Both the position numbers and the translations under genes were made by a program. A stretch of DNA of 34,364 nt from Flavobacteriales bacterium (GTDB taxonomy: Bacteria > Bacteroidota > Bacteroidia > Flavobacteriales > BACL11): contig JABJNS010000059.1 in the NCBI GenBank assembly GCA_018664745.1, forward strand, positions 1-34,364, in the 5' to 3' direction. This document shows, piece after piece, positions 16,750 to 25,056 of this stretch. Position 1 is the first letter of the stretch. Each line of letters begins with the position of its first letter. The notes under the pieces are model-generated. The model was not told where the DNA came from, made no database searches, and saw only the letters and a program-made list of their open reading frames with translations.

Positions 16750-17505
16750 ATGAAAAATATAATTTTTGTAGGTTCGGGCAATGTCGCCACACACTTAGGA
16801 ATTTCCTTACAAAAAGAGAATTATAAGGTATTACAAGTGTATAGCAGAAGTGTTGAAAATGCAAAAAAACTAGCCGAAAAATTAAGTACTGATTTCACAA
16901 ATGATTTAACACAATTAAAAACTGCCGATTTAATAATTGTTAGTGTGAAAGATAATGCGATTTCAGAAGTTTTATCACAGCTAAAAGATTCAGCAATAGT
17001 ACATACTTCTGGAAGTATTGGAATGGATGTTTTTAATGGAAATTTTTCTGATTGCGGTGTATTTTATCCACTTCAAACCTTTAACAAAGAAATAGATGTA
17101 AATATTTCAGAAATTCCATTTTGCATAGAGGGAAACTCAAAAAAATTTGAAAAACAGTTGATAGGAATTGCTAAAACATTATCTAACAATGTAGTTTCAA
17201 TGAATTCTGAACAAAGAAAACAATTGCATATTGCAGCTGTTTTTGCGTGCAATTTCAGCAATCAGATGTTTAGTATTGCTGATGATTTATTAGCAGAAAA
17301 AAATCTTGATTTTGAAATTTTACTTCCTTTGATAAAACAGACAATTAGCAAATTAGATAAAAATAAACCTAAAGATGTGCAAACTGGTCCTGCAAAACGA
17401 AATGATACAAGTATAATTCAGGAACATATTAACCAAATTCAAAATAAAGAAATTAAAGAATTGTATCAAAAAATCAGCAGTAATATTTTACAAACACATG
17501 AGTAA
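16750..17505 (+). CDS. Rossmann-fold DUF2520-domain oxidoreductase-like protein
   Basis: This 251-residue protein has an N-terminal NAD(P)-binding Rossmann domain. The glycine loop is 'VGSGNVATHLG' (residues 7-17), followed by 'YSRSVENAKKLAEKL' and 'DLIIVSVKDNAI', as in ketopantoate- and F420-dependent reductase relatives. The helical C-terminal part holds the DUF2520 signature ('GVFYPLQTFNKE', 'AAVFACNFSNQMFSIADDLL', and 'GPAKRNDTSIIQEH' near residue 213). The biochemical substrate of this family is not established to my knowledge. It opens a three-gene operon; its last 8 bases overlap the UbiA gene. Confidence 0.88.
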   Translation: MKNIIFVGSGNVATHLGISLQKENYKVLQVYSRSVENAKKLAEKLSTDFTNDLTQLKTADLIIVSVKDNAISEVLSQLKDSAIVHTSGSIGMDVFNGNFSDCGVFYPLQTFNKEIDVNISEIPFCIEGNSKKFEKQLIGIAKTLSNNVVSMNSEQRKQLHIAAVFACNFSNQMFSIADDLLAEKNLDFEILLPLIKQTISKLDKNKPKDVQTGPAKRNDTSIIQEHINQIQNKEIKELYQKISSNILQTHE

Positions 17506-18460
17506 AATTATTTCATTTTTAAAATTAATTCGTTTAAAGAATTTAATAATTGTTGCACTTACACAAGTGCTTATTAAATTCAGTTTAATCAATCCTTTTT
17601 TAGATGATTTTGTACTTTCCAATAAGGAATTTTATCTTTTGGTTTTAGCAACAATTTTCATTACTGCATCTGGCTATATCATCAATGACATTTATGATGT
17701 AAAAACAGATGAAATTAATAAAGATAATAAACGAATTATTGGAAAATCAATTAATTCTAGAAATGCAATTTCTTGGTATATATTTTTCAACTTAATTGGA
17801 CTAGGATTAGGATCCTACATAGCTTACCTAGTAGAAAAACCACTATTCAGCTTAATCTTTTTCTATTGTATTTTTAGCTTATGGACCTATTCAAAACGCA
17901 TGAAAAGTTCTTTTCTGCTGGGAAACCTTCAAGTTTCATTACTAACTGCACTTAGTATTTTTAATGTTGCCTTATTCGACTTGATTCCTAACGGAATCAA
18001 CAAAAACAATGGAGAATTGATGATTTTTAAAATAATTTTATTTTATACTGTATTTGCTTTTGTTACTACTTTTATTCGTGAAATAATAAAAGATATTGAA
18101 GATATAGAGGGCGACAAGAAAATAAATGCACAAACACTAGCGATTACTTATGGAATTGAAAAAACAAAATTGATTTCACTGTTCTTTACAACTCTTACAT
18201 TTTTAGGAATTGCCTACTTTCAATACTTTCAATACAGTGTTTTTAGTAGTAAATTTGAATATGAAATTTCTATTTGGGGCGTAAATAAAACTGCTATTTT
18301 CTACACTTTTATTTTACAATTCCTATTCCTATTTTTAGGATTTAAAGTTTACACTTCAAGAATTAAAAATGACTTTTATTTCATTAGTCAGCTCTGTAAA
18401 TTTATTATGATAATAGGAATACTATCCATTCCACTTTTCACTTATTTACACCTCAATTAA
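17498..18460 (+). CDS. UbiA-family prenyltransferase
   Basis: This integral-membrane prenyltransferase has 320 residues and about nine hydrophobic segments. The first Asp-rich motif is Asn63-Asp-x-x-Asp67-x-x-x-Asp71 ('NDIYDVKTD') and the second is 'DIEDIEGDKKINAQTLAI' (Asp199-Asp206), both needed for Mg2+/diphosphate. The form resembles the geranylgeranylglycerol-phosphate geranylgeranyltransferase-like branch common in Bacteroidota, so an isoprenoid transfer onto a lipid or quinone precursor is likely. It could instead be a menaquinone- or haem-pathway enzyme, though MenA and CtaB usually have different flanking residues. It overlaps the preceding gene by 8 bp, and its TAA directly abuts the ATG of the next gene. 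Confidence 0.85.
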   Translation: MSKIISFLKLIRLKNLIIVALTQVLIKFSLINPFLDDFVLSNKEFYLLVLATIFITASGYIINDIYDVKTDEINKDNKRIIGKSINSRNAISWYIFFNLIGLGLGSYIAYLVEKPLFSLIFFYCIFSLWTYSKRMKSSFLLGNLQVSLLTALSIFNVALFDLIPNGINKNNGELMIFKIILFYTVFAFVTTFIREIIKDIEDIEGDKKINAQTLAITYGIEKTKLISLFFTTLTFLGIAYFQYFQYSVFSSKFEYEISIWGVNKTAIFYTFILQFLFLFLGFKVYTSRIKNDFYFISQLCKFIMIIGILSIPLFTYLHLN

Positions 18461-19045
18461 ATGCTTAATAATTTATCAAAAAAATACAATATAATATTAG
18501 GATCAGCATCTCCAAGAAGGAAAGAGCTATTAACTGACATAGGATTAGAATTTAACATTCAAACTACCGATAAAGAAGAAGATTATCCACTTAAATTAAA
18601 AGAACAAGAAATAGCTGAGTTTTTAGCCAAACAAAAGTCTGAATTTCTATCAGAAAATTTATTAGATACTGACTTGTTAATCACTGCCGACACCATAGTT
18701 TCCTTTAAAAACAAATTGTTAAACAAGCCAAAAGATAAAGCAGAGGCATTTAGTACACTTAGTAAACTTTCTGAAAATACACATAAAGTAATAACGGGGG
18801 TTTGTATTAAAACCCTACAAAAAGATGTTGTTTTTTCAACTACAACAATGGTAACATTTAGAAAACTAGAAGAAAAAGAGATAAATCATTATATCAATAA
18901 TCATAACCCTTATGATAAAGCTGGAGCCTATGGAATTCAGGATTGGATAGGGAAAATTGGCATTGGAAATATTGAAGGTTCTTATTCTAATGTTGTTGGT
19001 CTACCAACATCAGAATTATACGAACAACTAAAATCATTTGTTTAG
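18461..19045 (+). CDS. maf: Maf-family nucleoside triphosphate pyrophosphatase
   Basis: This 194-residue protein starts immediately after the UbiA stop (TAA-ATG). It has the Maf signature 'LGSASPRRKELL' (residues 13-24, with Ser15 and Arg19-Arg20 in the phosphate loop), 'LLITADTIVSF' (acidic catalytic Asp), 'KPKDKAEAFSTLSKLS', 'HKVITGV' and 'YDKAGAYGIQDW'. Family members hydrolyse dTTP/UTP or modified (methylated) nucleotides to monophosphates as a house-cleaning function and were first named for septum inhibition in Bacillus. In Bacteroidota this gene often sits beside UbiA-type or phosphatase genes, as here. Nothing is missing compared with the family. Confidence 0.93.
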   Translation: MLNNLSKKYNIILGSASPRRKELLTDIGLEFNIQTTDKEEDYPLKLKEQEIAEFLAKQKSEFLSENLLDTDLLITADTIVSFKNKLLNKPKDKAEAFSTLSKLSENTHKVITGVCIKTLQKDVVFSTTTMVTFRKLEEKEINHYINNHNPYDKAGAYGIQDWIGKIGIGNIEGSYSNVVGLPTSELYEQLKSFV

Positions 19046-19058
19046 GAAGTAAATTTCT

Positions 19059-19066
19059 TATCTTTG
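19059..19066 (+). promoter_or_regulatory. Promoter (-7 box TATCTTTG) of the Wza/Wzc-like pair
   Basis: The exact TAnnTTTG match lies 17 bp before ATG 19084, with a TTG at 19038-19040 that would serve as the -33 element at an 18-bp spacing. It is one of the cleanest promoters in the window. Confidence 0.65.
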
Positions 19067-19083
19067 CGACAAAACCAAGTAAA

Positions 19084-19857
19084 ATGCCAAAACTATTTTC
19101 AATTCTTAAAGTACTTTTAATTTTCATGATTATTCAAGGATGTACGCCTATGAGTAAGATTACTTATTTAAATGATAGCCAACTTGGTGAATGGGATGTA
19201 TCACCAGTACCACCAAAGCATCATTTAGAAATTGGAGATATATTAATGGTAAAAGTAATTAGTAGGAATGAAGAATCCAATGATTTATTTAATATTGAAA
19301 ATAACACTAAAAGTGCAAGCCCAACTTTAACAGCTGCTAATCTTTATTTAAATGGTTTTACTATAAGCCAGGAAGGAACGATTGATATTCCTAATGTTGG
19401 AGAGATTTTTGTGCTAAACCAAACCCTAGAAGAAGCTGAAGAAACAATTTTACAAAAAGCAGAAGATTATCTTATTAACCCTTTTGTAGTTGTAAAATTA
19501 GCAAACTTTGAGTTCACTATCTTAGGAGAAATTAATGGGCCTGGCAACTACCCTGTCTATAAAGAAGGTTTAACAATATATGACGCCATTGCAATGGCAG
19601 GAGATATTACTGACTATGGAAACCTAGCAAAAGTAAAAATTATTCGTTCGCATAAAAACAAAAAACAGGTATATCATTTGAATCTAACTGACACAAATGT
19701 TTTAGCTTCTGAATTTTATTACCTAAGAAATAATGATCTAATCTATATTCAGCCTTTAAAATTTAAAGGGTTTAGAAAATCACAATCACAAGTATTATTA
19801 TCAACATTAACTACTATTGCGGTGCTGTTTAATGTTTATCTAAAAATATCAGAATAA
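19084..19857 (+). CDS. Wza-like polysaccharide biosynthesis/export lipoprotein
   Basis: This 257-residue protein has a lipoprotein signal ending 'IIQGC' (Cys20). A Poly_export domain follows (about 40-135: 'HHLEIGDILMVKVISRN', 'ISQEGTIDIPNVGEI', 'EEAEETILQKAEDYLINPFVVVKLAN'). An SLBB-type repeat comes next (about 148-205: 'LGEINGPGNYPVYKEGLTIYDAIAMAGDI'). A hydrophobic C-terminal helix (about 235-255) probably crosses the outer membrane, as in Wza. It should form the outer-membrane channel for capsule or exopolysaccharide together with the Wzc-like kinase encoded 4 bp downstream. The protein is shorter than E. coli Wza but of normal size for Bacteroidota, where a single SLBB domain is common. 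Confidence 0.9.
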   Translation: MPKLFSILKVLLIFMIIQGCTPMSKITYLNDSQLGEWDVSPVPPKHHLEIGDILMVKVISRNEESNDLFNIENNTKSASPTLTAANLYLNGFTISQEGTIDIPNVGEIFVLNQTLEEAEETILQKAEDYLINPFVVVKLANFEFTILGEINGPGNYPVYKEGLTIYDAIAMAGDITDYGNLAKVKIIRSHKNKKQVYHLNLTDTNVLASEFYYLRNNDLIYIQPLKFKGFRKSQSQVLLSTLTTIAVLFNVYLKISE

Positions 19858-19861
19858 AAGT

Positions 19862-22258
19862 ATGCAGGAAAAACAAGTAAATCAAGAAGAAACAATTGAT
19901 ATAAAAGCTCTTATTTTAAAATATGTCCAATATTGGTATTATTTTGTAATTTCTATATTATTTTTTGGCTTTATTGCCCTTATTAACAACCGATATACAG
20001 TTCCTGAATATAGTGTTTCTACTACTCTTTTAATTAGAGATGACAACAATACACAACTAGGAGCTGAAAATTTACTTGAAGGACTTGAACTTTTTAGTGG
20101 AAAGAAGAATTTAAAAAATGAAATTGTAATTCTGAATTCTTACGCCATAACTGAAAAAGTTATTCAAGAACTTGAGTTAGGAACATCCTATTTTCAACAT
20201 GGTTTATTAAAAACAATTGAGTTGTTTGACACATCTCCCTTTAAAGTAAATATTGATTCTTCACATAGTCAATTAACAGGAATAGATTTTCAAATTAACA
20301 TTCTTAACGAAAATGAATTTCTACTTTCAGTTTCTACTTCAGATGAATACCCTTACGATATTTCAACTGGAAAATTAGATAAAAGTACAGTTGTAAATAT
20401 TGATCTTGAGAATATCTATTCTTTTAAATCTGTAATAGAAAATGAATTCTTTTCTTTTTCTATCACAAAAGAAAATATTTTTGATATTGAAAGCATACTT
20501 GAAGATGACAAAGATTTTTCTTTTAAATTTAATCAAACTGACAAACTTGCAAATAGTTTAATTGATGATATTAGCATTAACCCTATCAATAAAGAAACTT
20601 CAATCTTAAAGTTAAATATAAGAGGAAGAGCTCCTAGAAAGAACATTGCAATCCTTGATAAACTTACAAACATATATATAAGAAGTGGTTTAGATGAAAA
20701 AAACTTAATGGCAATAAATACCATTAACTTTATTGATATACAACTAGAAATTATACAGGATTCATTAATCTATATAGAAGATAAACTTGAAGACTTTAGA
20801 TTAGAAAATCCTAATCTTGCTATTGTAGATAAAGATTATGGAACCTATTTTCAAAAACAGAAGTTAGACAATACTTTATCAGAACAATCAGTAAATATTA
20901 AGTATTATAAATCTTTGTTATCCTATCTTAAAAATGATAAAAATGCAAATAGCATTGTATCTCCAACCTCAATGGGAATAAGTAACCCTGAGCTAAATAG
21001 TTTAATCAATCAACTCTTACAGTTATACGCTAAAAAAGGTGAATTACAATTAACAACTACAGAAAAGAATCCTACTTATTTAGCTATATTATCTCAAATA
21101 AATCATACAAAAGAAACAATAATTGAAAATGTAAGAAATTTGATTGCCTCAACTTCAATTTACGAACAGGATTTGGAAAGAAGAATTAATACATTTAACA
21201 CAAGTATCAATAAGCTACCTGAAGTAGAAAAAAATTACCTTATCCTAAAAAGAAAGCATGAATACAATGAGCAAACTGCTATCTATTTACAACAAAAACG
21301 ATATGAAGCATCACTAGCCAAAGCAGGAACAGAATCAGACCACAAAGTAATTGACCTAGCAAGACTAGATAGTGACATTCCTATCACACCTAGAAAAAAT
21401 TTGTCTTACTTCATTGCGCTTTTGTTTGGTTTAGTTTTACCAATTACTTTTATATCTTTAAGGGATTTCTTTAGCGATACGATAAAAAGTAAAACAGATT
21501 TAATAAATTCTACTAACATACCTATATTAGGACTAATTGGACATAGTGACAATGCATTAAGCTTAGTTGTACCAAATTCCTCAAAATCAATTATCTCAGA
21601 GTCTTTCCGTTCATTAAGAACAAATATCCAATATTTAGCAGCTAATAAGGAAAAGAAAGTTATAACAGTGACTTCATCAGTTGGTGGTGAAGGGAAAACA
21701 TTTACTACCATGAATTTGGCTGCAATTTTCGCACTTTCAGGACATAAAACAATTTTGATTGGTGGGGATTTAAGAAAACCTAAATTACATGAAGATTTTA
21801 AATTAGATGCAACTAAAGGACTTAGCAATTACCTGATTAGTAAATCAAATTTAGAGGAGATAATTGAGAAAACTGAAATTGAAAGTTTACACGTAATCAG
21901 TTCAGGACCAACACCCCCTAACCCAGCTGAATTATTAGATAGCCCTAAAATGAAAAACCTTATAAAAGACCTAAACAAAGTATATGATTATGTAATTATT
22001 GATACTCCTCCAATTGGTTTAGTAACAGATGGAGTAATACTCATGCAACATGCTGATGTAAATTTATATGTTGTTCGTCACAATTACTCTAAAACCAAGG
22101 CTTTAAGTGTTGTTAACAACCTATACAACCAAGAACAAGTTAAAAATGTACACATTATTATTAATGACTTTAAACATTCTGCATCAGGATATGGATATGG
22201 ATATGGGTATGGGTATGGAACTTCAGGTTATGGTTATTATGAAAATGAACAAGAATAA
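19862..22258 (+). CDS. Wzc-like polysaccharide co-polymerase / tyrosine autokinase (BY-kinase)
   Basis: This is a 798-residue inner-membrane protein. TM1 (about 25-45, 'YFVISILFFGFIALI') and TM2 (about 515-535) flank a periplasmic Wzz-type domain with a long coiled-coil part (about 280-480). The cytoplasmic BY-kinase carries Walker A 'SSVGGEGKT' (605-613), Walker A' 'GGDLRKP' (634-640) and Walker B 'VIIDTPP' with Asp714. The C-terminal 23 residues (776-798) are a Gly-Tyr tail with eight tyrosines, the autophosphorylation cluster, encoded partly by a GGATAT-type hexanucleotide repeat. With the Wza-like protein it should control chain length and export of a surface polysaccharide. No glycosyltransferases, Wzx or Wzy follow; the gene ends at a terminator. 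Confidence 0.93.
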   Translation: MQEKQVNQEETIDIKALILKYVQYWYYFVISILFFGFIALINNRYTVPEYSVSTTLLIRDDNNTQLGAENLLEGLELFSGKKNLKNEIVILNSYAITEKVIQELELGTSYFQHGLLKTIELFDTSPFKVNIDSSHSQLTGIDFQINILNENEFLLSVSTSDEYPYDISTGKLDKSTVVNIDLENIYSFKSVIENEFFSFSITKENIFDIESILEDDKDFSFKFNQTDKLANSLIDDISINPINKETSILKLNIRGRAPRKNIAILDKLTNIYIRSGLDEKNLMAINTINFIDIQLEIIQDSLIYIEDKLEDFRLENPNLAIVDKDYGTYFQKQKLDNTLSEQSVNIKYYKSLLSYLKNDKNANSIVSPTSMGISNPELNSLINQLLQLYAKKGELQLTTTEKNPTYLAILSQINHTKETIIENVRNLIASTSIYEQDLERRINTFNTSINKLPEVEKNYLILKRKHEYNEQTAIYLQQKRYEASLAKAGTESDHKVIDLARLDSDIPITPRKNLSYFIALLFGLVLPITFISLRDFFSDTIKSKTDLINSTNIPILGLIGHSDNALSLVVPNSSKSIISESFRSLRTNIQYLAANKEKKVITVTSSVGGEGKTFTTMNLAAIFALSGHKTILIGGDLRKPKLHEDFKLDATKGLSNYLISKSNLEEIIEKTEIESLHVISSGPTPPNPAELLDSPKMKNLIKDLNKVYDYVIIDTPPIGLVTDGVILMQHADVNLYVVRHNYSKTKALSVVNNLYNQEQVKNVHIIINDFKHSASGYGYGYGYGYGTSGYGYYENEQE
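22187..22216 (+). repeat. Hexanucleotide tandem repeat encoding the Gly-Tyr tail of the kinase
   Basis: Five consecutive 6-bp units (three GGATAT, two GGGTAT) encode alternating Gly-Tyr. Because the unit is two codons, copy-number slippage would change tyrosine number without a frameshift. Confidence 0.8.
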
Positions 22259-22282
22259 CTCTTATTAAAACTAGAGTTTTTT

Positions 22283-22307
22283 AAAGCCCAATTTTATTGG
22301 GCTTTTT
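22283..22307 (+). terminator. Rho-independent terminator
   Basis: A 10-bp perfect stem AAAGCCCAAT/ATTGGGCTTT with a TTT loop is followed by a short T run, 25 bp after the kinase stop codon. Confidence 0.85.
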
Positions 22308-22356
22308 CTTACTATAATCCTTTTATTTTTAGCAGTTTTGCAAAAAATTTAAAAGC

Positions 22357-23565
22357 ATGAGTAATAAGAAAGGGAGGCCAGCAAATAAAATACAAGATTT
22401 ACAATTTTTTGGAGAATTTGGAGGAGTAAACCCATCCATTGCCGATTCATCAACCTTTACCTATTTAGCAGGGAAAACTATGGGAGATGTTTTTGAAGGA
22501 ACACAAGAGGGATGTTACCTTTACTCCCGTCATACAAATCCATCAACATCCTACTTAGGACAGGCTATTGCAAGTATGGAATATACGAAAGGTGCTATCC
22601 TTTCAGCATCAGGAATGGGAGCAATTACTACTACCCTTTTACAATTATGTAGCACTGGAGATGAAATCATAAGTAGCCGTACAATTTATGGTGGTACTTA
22701 TGCTTTTATGAAAAACTATTTACCAAAGTTTAACATCAAAACAACTTTTGTAAACACTACTAAACTTGAAGAAATAGAATCAGCAATTACTGATAAAACA
22801 AAAGTAATTTACTGTGAAACTATGAGTAATCCTTTATTGGAAGTTTCAGACATTAATGCGATTGCTGAAGTAGCTAAAAAGCATGGAATTAAATTTGTTG
22901 TTGATAATACTTTTACACCTATGATTTTCTCCCCTTCCAAAATGGGGGCTGATGTTGTAATTCATTCATTAACTAAATTTATTAATGGTACTTCTGACAC
23001 TGTTGGTGGTGTAGTTTGTTCTGATGAAGAGTTTATTGCAAGTATGATTGATGTAAATTCAGGAAGTGCTATGCTACTTGGCCCTACTATGGATGCAGTG
23101 AGAGCTGCAAGTATTCTTAAGAATATTCGTACGCTACACTTAAGAATGAAAAAACATTCTGAGAATGCTCAATACCTATCTGAAAAATTCCAAGCAGATA
23201 ACTTAAGAGTTATTTATCCAGGGCTTGAAAATCATCCTCAACACGAGATGATGAAAAACAGCATGAATGAGGGATTTGGATTTGGAGGAATGTTTGTAAT
23301 TGACACAAAAACTAAGGAAAAAGCAAATGCTTTAATGGAAGAAATGCAGAATAACAACCTTGGTTATTTAGCTGTAAGTTTAGGATTCTATAAAACATTA
23401 TTCTCAGCACCTGGTTTGTCTACTTCATCAGAAATACCTGAAGAAGAAAGGGAAACTATGGGACTTTCTGATGGATTAGTTCGTATTTCAATTGGATTAG
23501 ATAATGACATTGAAAGAACTTACAACACAATGGTTGAGTGCATGAAGAAAGTAGGTGTCCTCTAA
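22357..23565 (+). CDS. Cys/Met-metabolism PLP-dependent enzyme (methionine gamma-lyase / cystathionine gamma-lyase-like)
   Basis: This is a 402-residue fold-type I PLP enzyme of the Cys/Met metabolism family. Signatures are 'YSRHTNPSTSYLGQAIASME' (Tyr and Arg that hold the phosphate of the neighbouring subunit), 'SASGMGAITTTLLQL', 'TIYGGTYAF' with the active-site tyrosine, 'YCETMSNPLLEVSDI', 'VVDNTFTP', and the PLP lysine Lys207 in 'HSLTKFINGTSDTVGG'. Bacteroidota homologues are often labelled methionine gamma-lyase. However, the cysteine following Tyr-Gly that is diagnostic of that activity (Cys116 in Pseudomonas) is Gly here, so cystathionine gamma-lyase/synthase-like or other C-S lyase chemistry must be kept open. 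The NhaC-family antiporter gene follows 45 bp later on the same strand. Confidence 0.88.
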   Translation: MSNKKGRPANKIQDLQFFGEFGGVNPSIADSSTFTYLAGKTMGDVFEGTQEGCYLYSRHTNPSTSYLGQAIASMEYTKGAILSASGMGAITTTLLQLCSTGDEIISSRTIYGGTYAFMKNYLPKFNIKTTFVNTTKLEEIESAITDKTKVIYCETMSNPLLEVSDINAIAEVAKKHGIKFVVDNTFTPMIFSPSKMGADVVIHSLTKFINGTSDTVGGVVCSDEEFIASMIDVNSGSAMLLGPTMDAVRAASILKNIRTLHLRMKKHSENAQYLSEKFQADNLRVIYPGLENHPQHEMMKNSMNEGFGFGGMFVIDTKTKEKANALMEEMQNNNLGYLAVSLGFYKTLFSAPGLSTSSEIPEEERETMGLSDGLVRISIGLDNDIERTYNTMVECMKKVGVL

Positions 23566-23577
23566 GAAATACTTTTT

Positions 23578-23585
23578 TATCTTTA
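23578..23585 (+). promoter_or_regulatory. Weak candidate -7 box (TATCTTTA) before the NhaC-family gene
   Basis: TATCTTTA has one mismatch (final G) to TAnnTTTG and lies 25 bp before ATG 23611, so the antiporter gene may be expressed apart from the PLP enzyme gene. Confidence 0.35.
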
Positions 23586-23610
23586 CCATCTTAAATTATT
23601 ACTAATTCAG

Positions 23611-25053
23611 ATGACTGATAAAAAAACACCTTACTTTTTTGCTTTACTCCCAATACTTATTTTAGTTATCTTACTAGCGTATAATGTGTTTTTATATGGA
23701 GATAATTCATTAGGTGGAGCTAACCAACTAGCATTATTATTTGCAGCAGCAATAACAGCAATAGTTGGTGTTAAATTTGGATCCAATTGGAAAACCATAC
23801 TAAACGGAATAAGCAATAGTATAAGCAGTACAACACCAGCTATTATAATCCTGTTATTAATTGGAGCACTATCAGGAACTTGGCTATTAAGCGGGATTGT
23901 ACCTGCTATGATATACTATGGACTTCAAATACTGAGTCCAGAAATTTTTCTTTTTGCAACTGCAATAATTACAGCTATTGTATCCTTAGCAACAGGAAGT
24001 TCATGGAGTACAATTGCAACTATTGGTATTGCATTAGTTGGAATAGGAGAGGCTTTAGGAATTCCAACAGGGCTTATTGGAGGAGCAATTATATCAGGAG
24101 CCTATTTTGGCGACAAAATGTCTCCTTTATCAGACACTACAAATCTTGCACCAGCTATGGCAGGTACTGATTTGTTCACCCATATTAGATATATGATGTA
24201 CACAACAATCCCATCATTTATCATTACGCTTATATTGTTTTTAATTATCGGATTTAATTACTCATCAACTGGAGAACAAAATATTAATGATTTGTTAATT
24301 GCCTTATCAAAATCATTTAATGTTAGTGGTTGTCTATTCTTGGTTCCTCTTTTAGTTATAGTGCTTATCATCAAAAAAACACCTGCCATACCTGCTCTGT
24401 TAGCTGGCTCTATTTTGGGAGGAATCTTTGCAATTATATTTCAACCTGAAGTAGTACAATCAGTTACTGAAACTTCAGAGTTAAACCTTAGTTCAGCATA
24501 TATGGCAATTATTAATGCTATGGGAGGTGATATAAGTATCACAACAGAAAACGAAATGATTAACAATCTGCTTTCAACTAGTGGAATGGCAGGTATGTTA
24601 AATACTATCTGGCTTATTATTTGTGCTATGATTTTTGGAGGAGCTATGGAAGCAACTGGTTTATTAAGGCGTGTTGCTGAACCGATAATACAATACGCTA
24701 ATAGTACAGGAAACTTAATTGCAACAACTGCAGGTACTTGTATTTTCTTTAATATCACGGCTTCCGACCAGTATTTATCTATTGTGGTACCAGGTAGAAT
24801 GTTTGCTGACACCTATAAAGAAAAAGGACTGGCTCCTGAAAACCTTAGCCGAACTTTAGAAGATAGTGGTACAGTAACATCAGTGCTAATACCTTGGAAC
24901 ACCTGTGGCGCTACACAATCAGCAGTACTTGGGGTAGCAACTTTTGCCTATTTACCTTTCTGTTTCTTTAATTTAATTAGTCCTTTAATGACAATTGCTT
25001 ATGGTTATTTTGGAATTAAGATCAAAAAAATTCAATCTGCTGAAGCAAAATAA
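23611..25053 (+). CDS. NhaC-family Na+/H+ antiporter
   Basis: This 480-residue integral-membrane protein has about 11-12 hydrophobic segments. The NhaC family core is visible: 'ATGSSWSTIATIGIALVGIG', then 'GGAIISGAYFGDKMSPLSDTTNLAPA' (Asp residues of the transport site), 'GGAMEATGLLRRV' and 'FNITASDQYLSIVVPGRMF', with 'DSGTVTSVLIPWNTCGA' in the last third. The family includes plain Na+/H+ exchangers and the Bacillus MleN malate/lactate antiporter, so an organic substrate is possible. Position beside a sulfur-amino-acid PLP enzyme hints at amino-acid-linked transport, but that is only context. The stop TAA (25051-25053) is followed at once by a second in-frame stop TAG, and then by the 21-bp repeat array. 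Confidence 0.9.
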   Translation: MTDKKTPYFFALLPILILVILLAYNVFLYGDNSLGGANQLALLFAAAITAIVGVKFGSNWKTILNGISNSISSTTPAIIILLLIGALSGTWLLSGIVPAMIYYGLQILSPEIFLFATAIITAIVSLATGSSWSTIATIGIALVGIGEALGIPTGLIGGAIISGAYFGDKMSPLSDTTNLAPAMAGTDLFTHIRYMMYTTIPSFIITLILFLIIGFNYSSTGEQNINDLLIALSKSFNVSGCLFLVPLLVIVLIIKKTPAIPALLAGSILGGIFAIIFQPEVVQSVTETSELNLSSAYMAIINAMGGDISITTENEMINNLLSTSGMAGMLNTIWLIICAMIFGGAMEATGLLRRVAEPIIQYANSTGNLIATTAGTCIFFNITASDQYLSIVVPGRMFADTYKEKGLAPENLSRTLEDSGTVTSVLIPWNTCGATQSAVLGVATFAYLPFCFFNLISPLMTIAYGYFGIKIKKIQSAEAK

Positions 25054-25056
25054 TAG

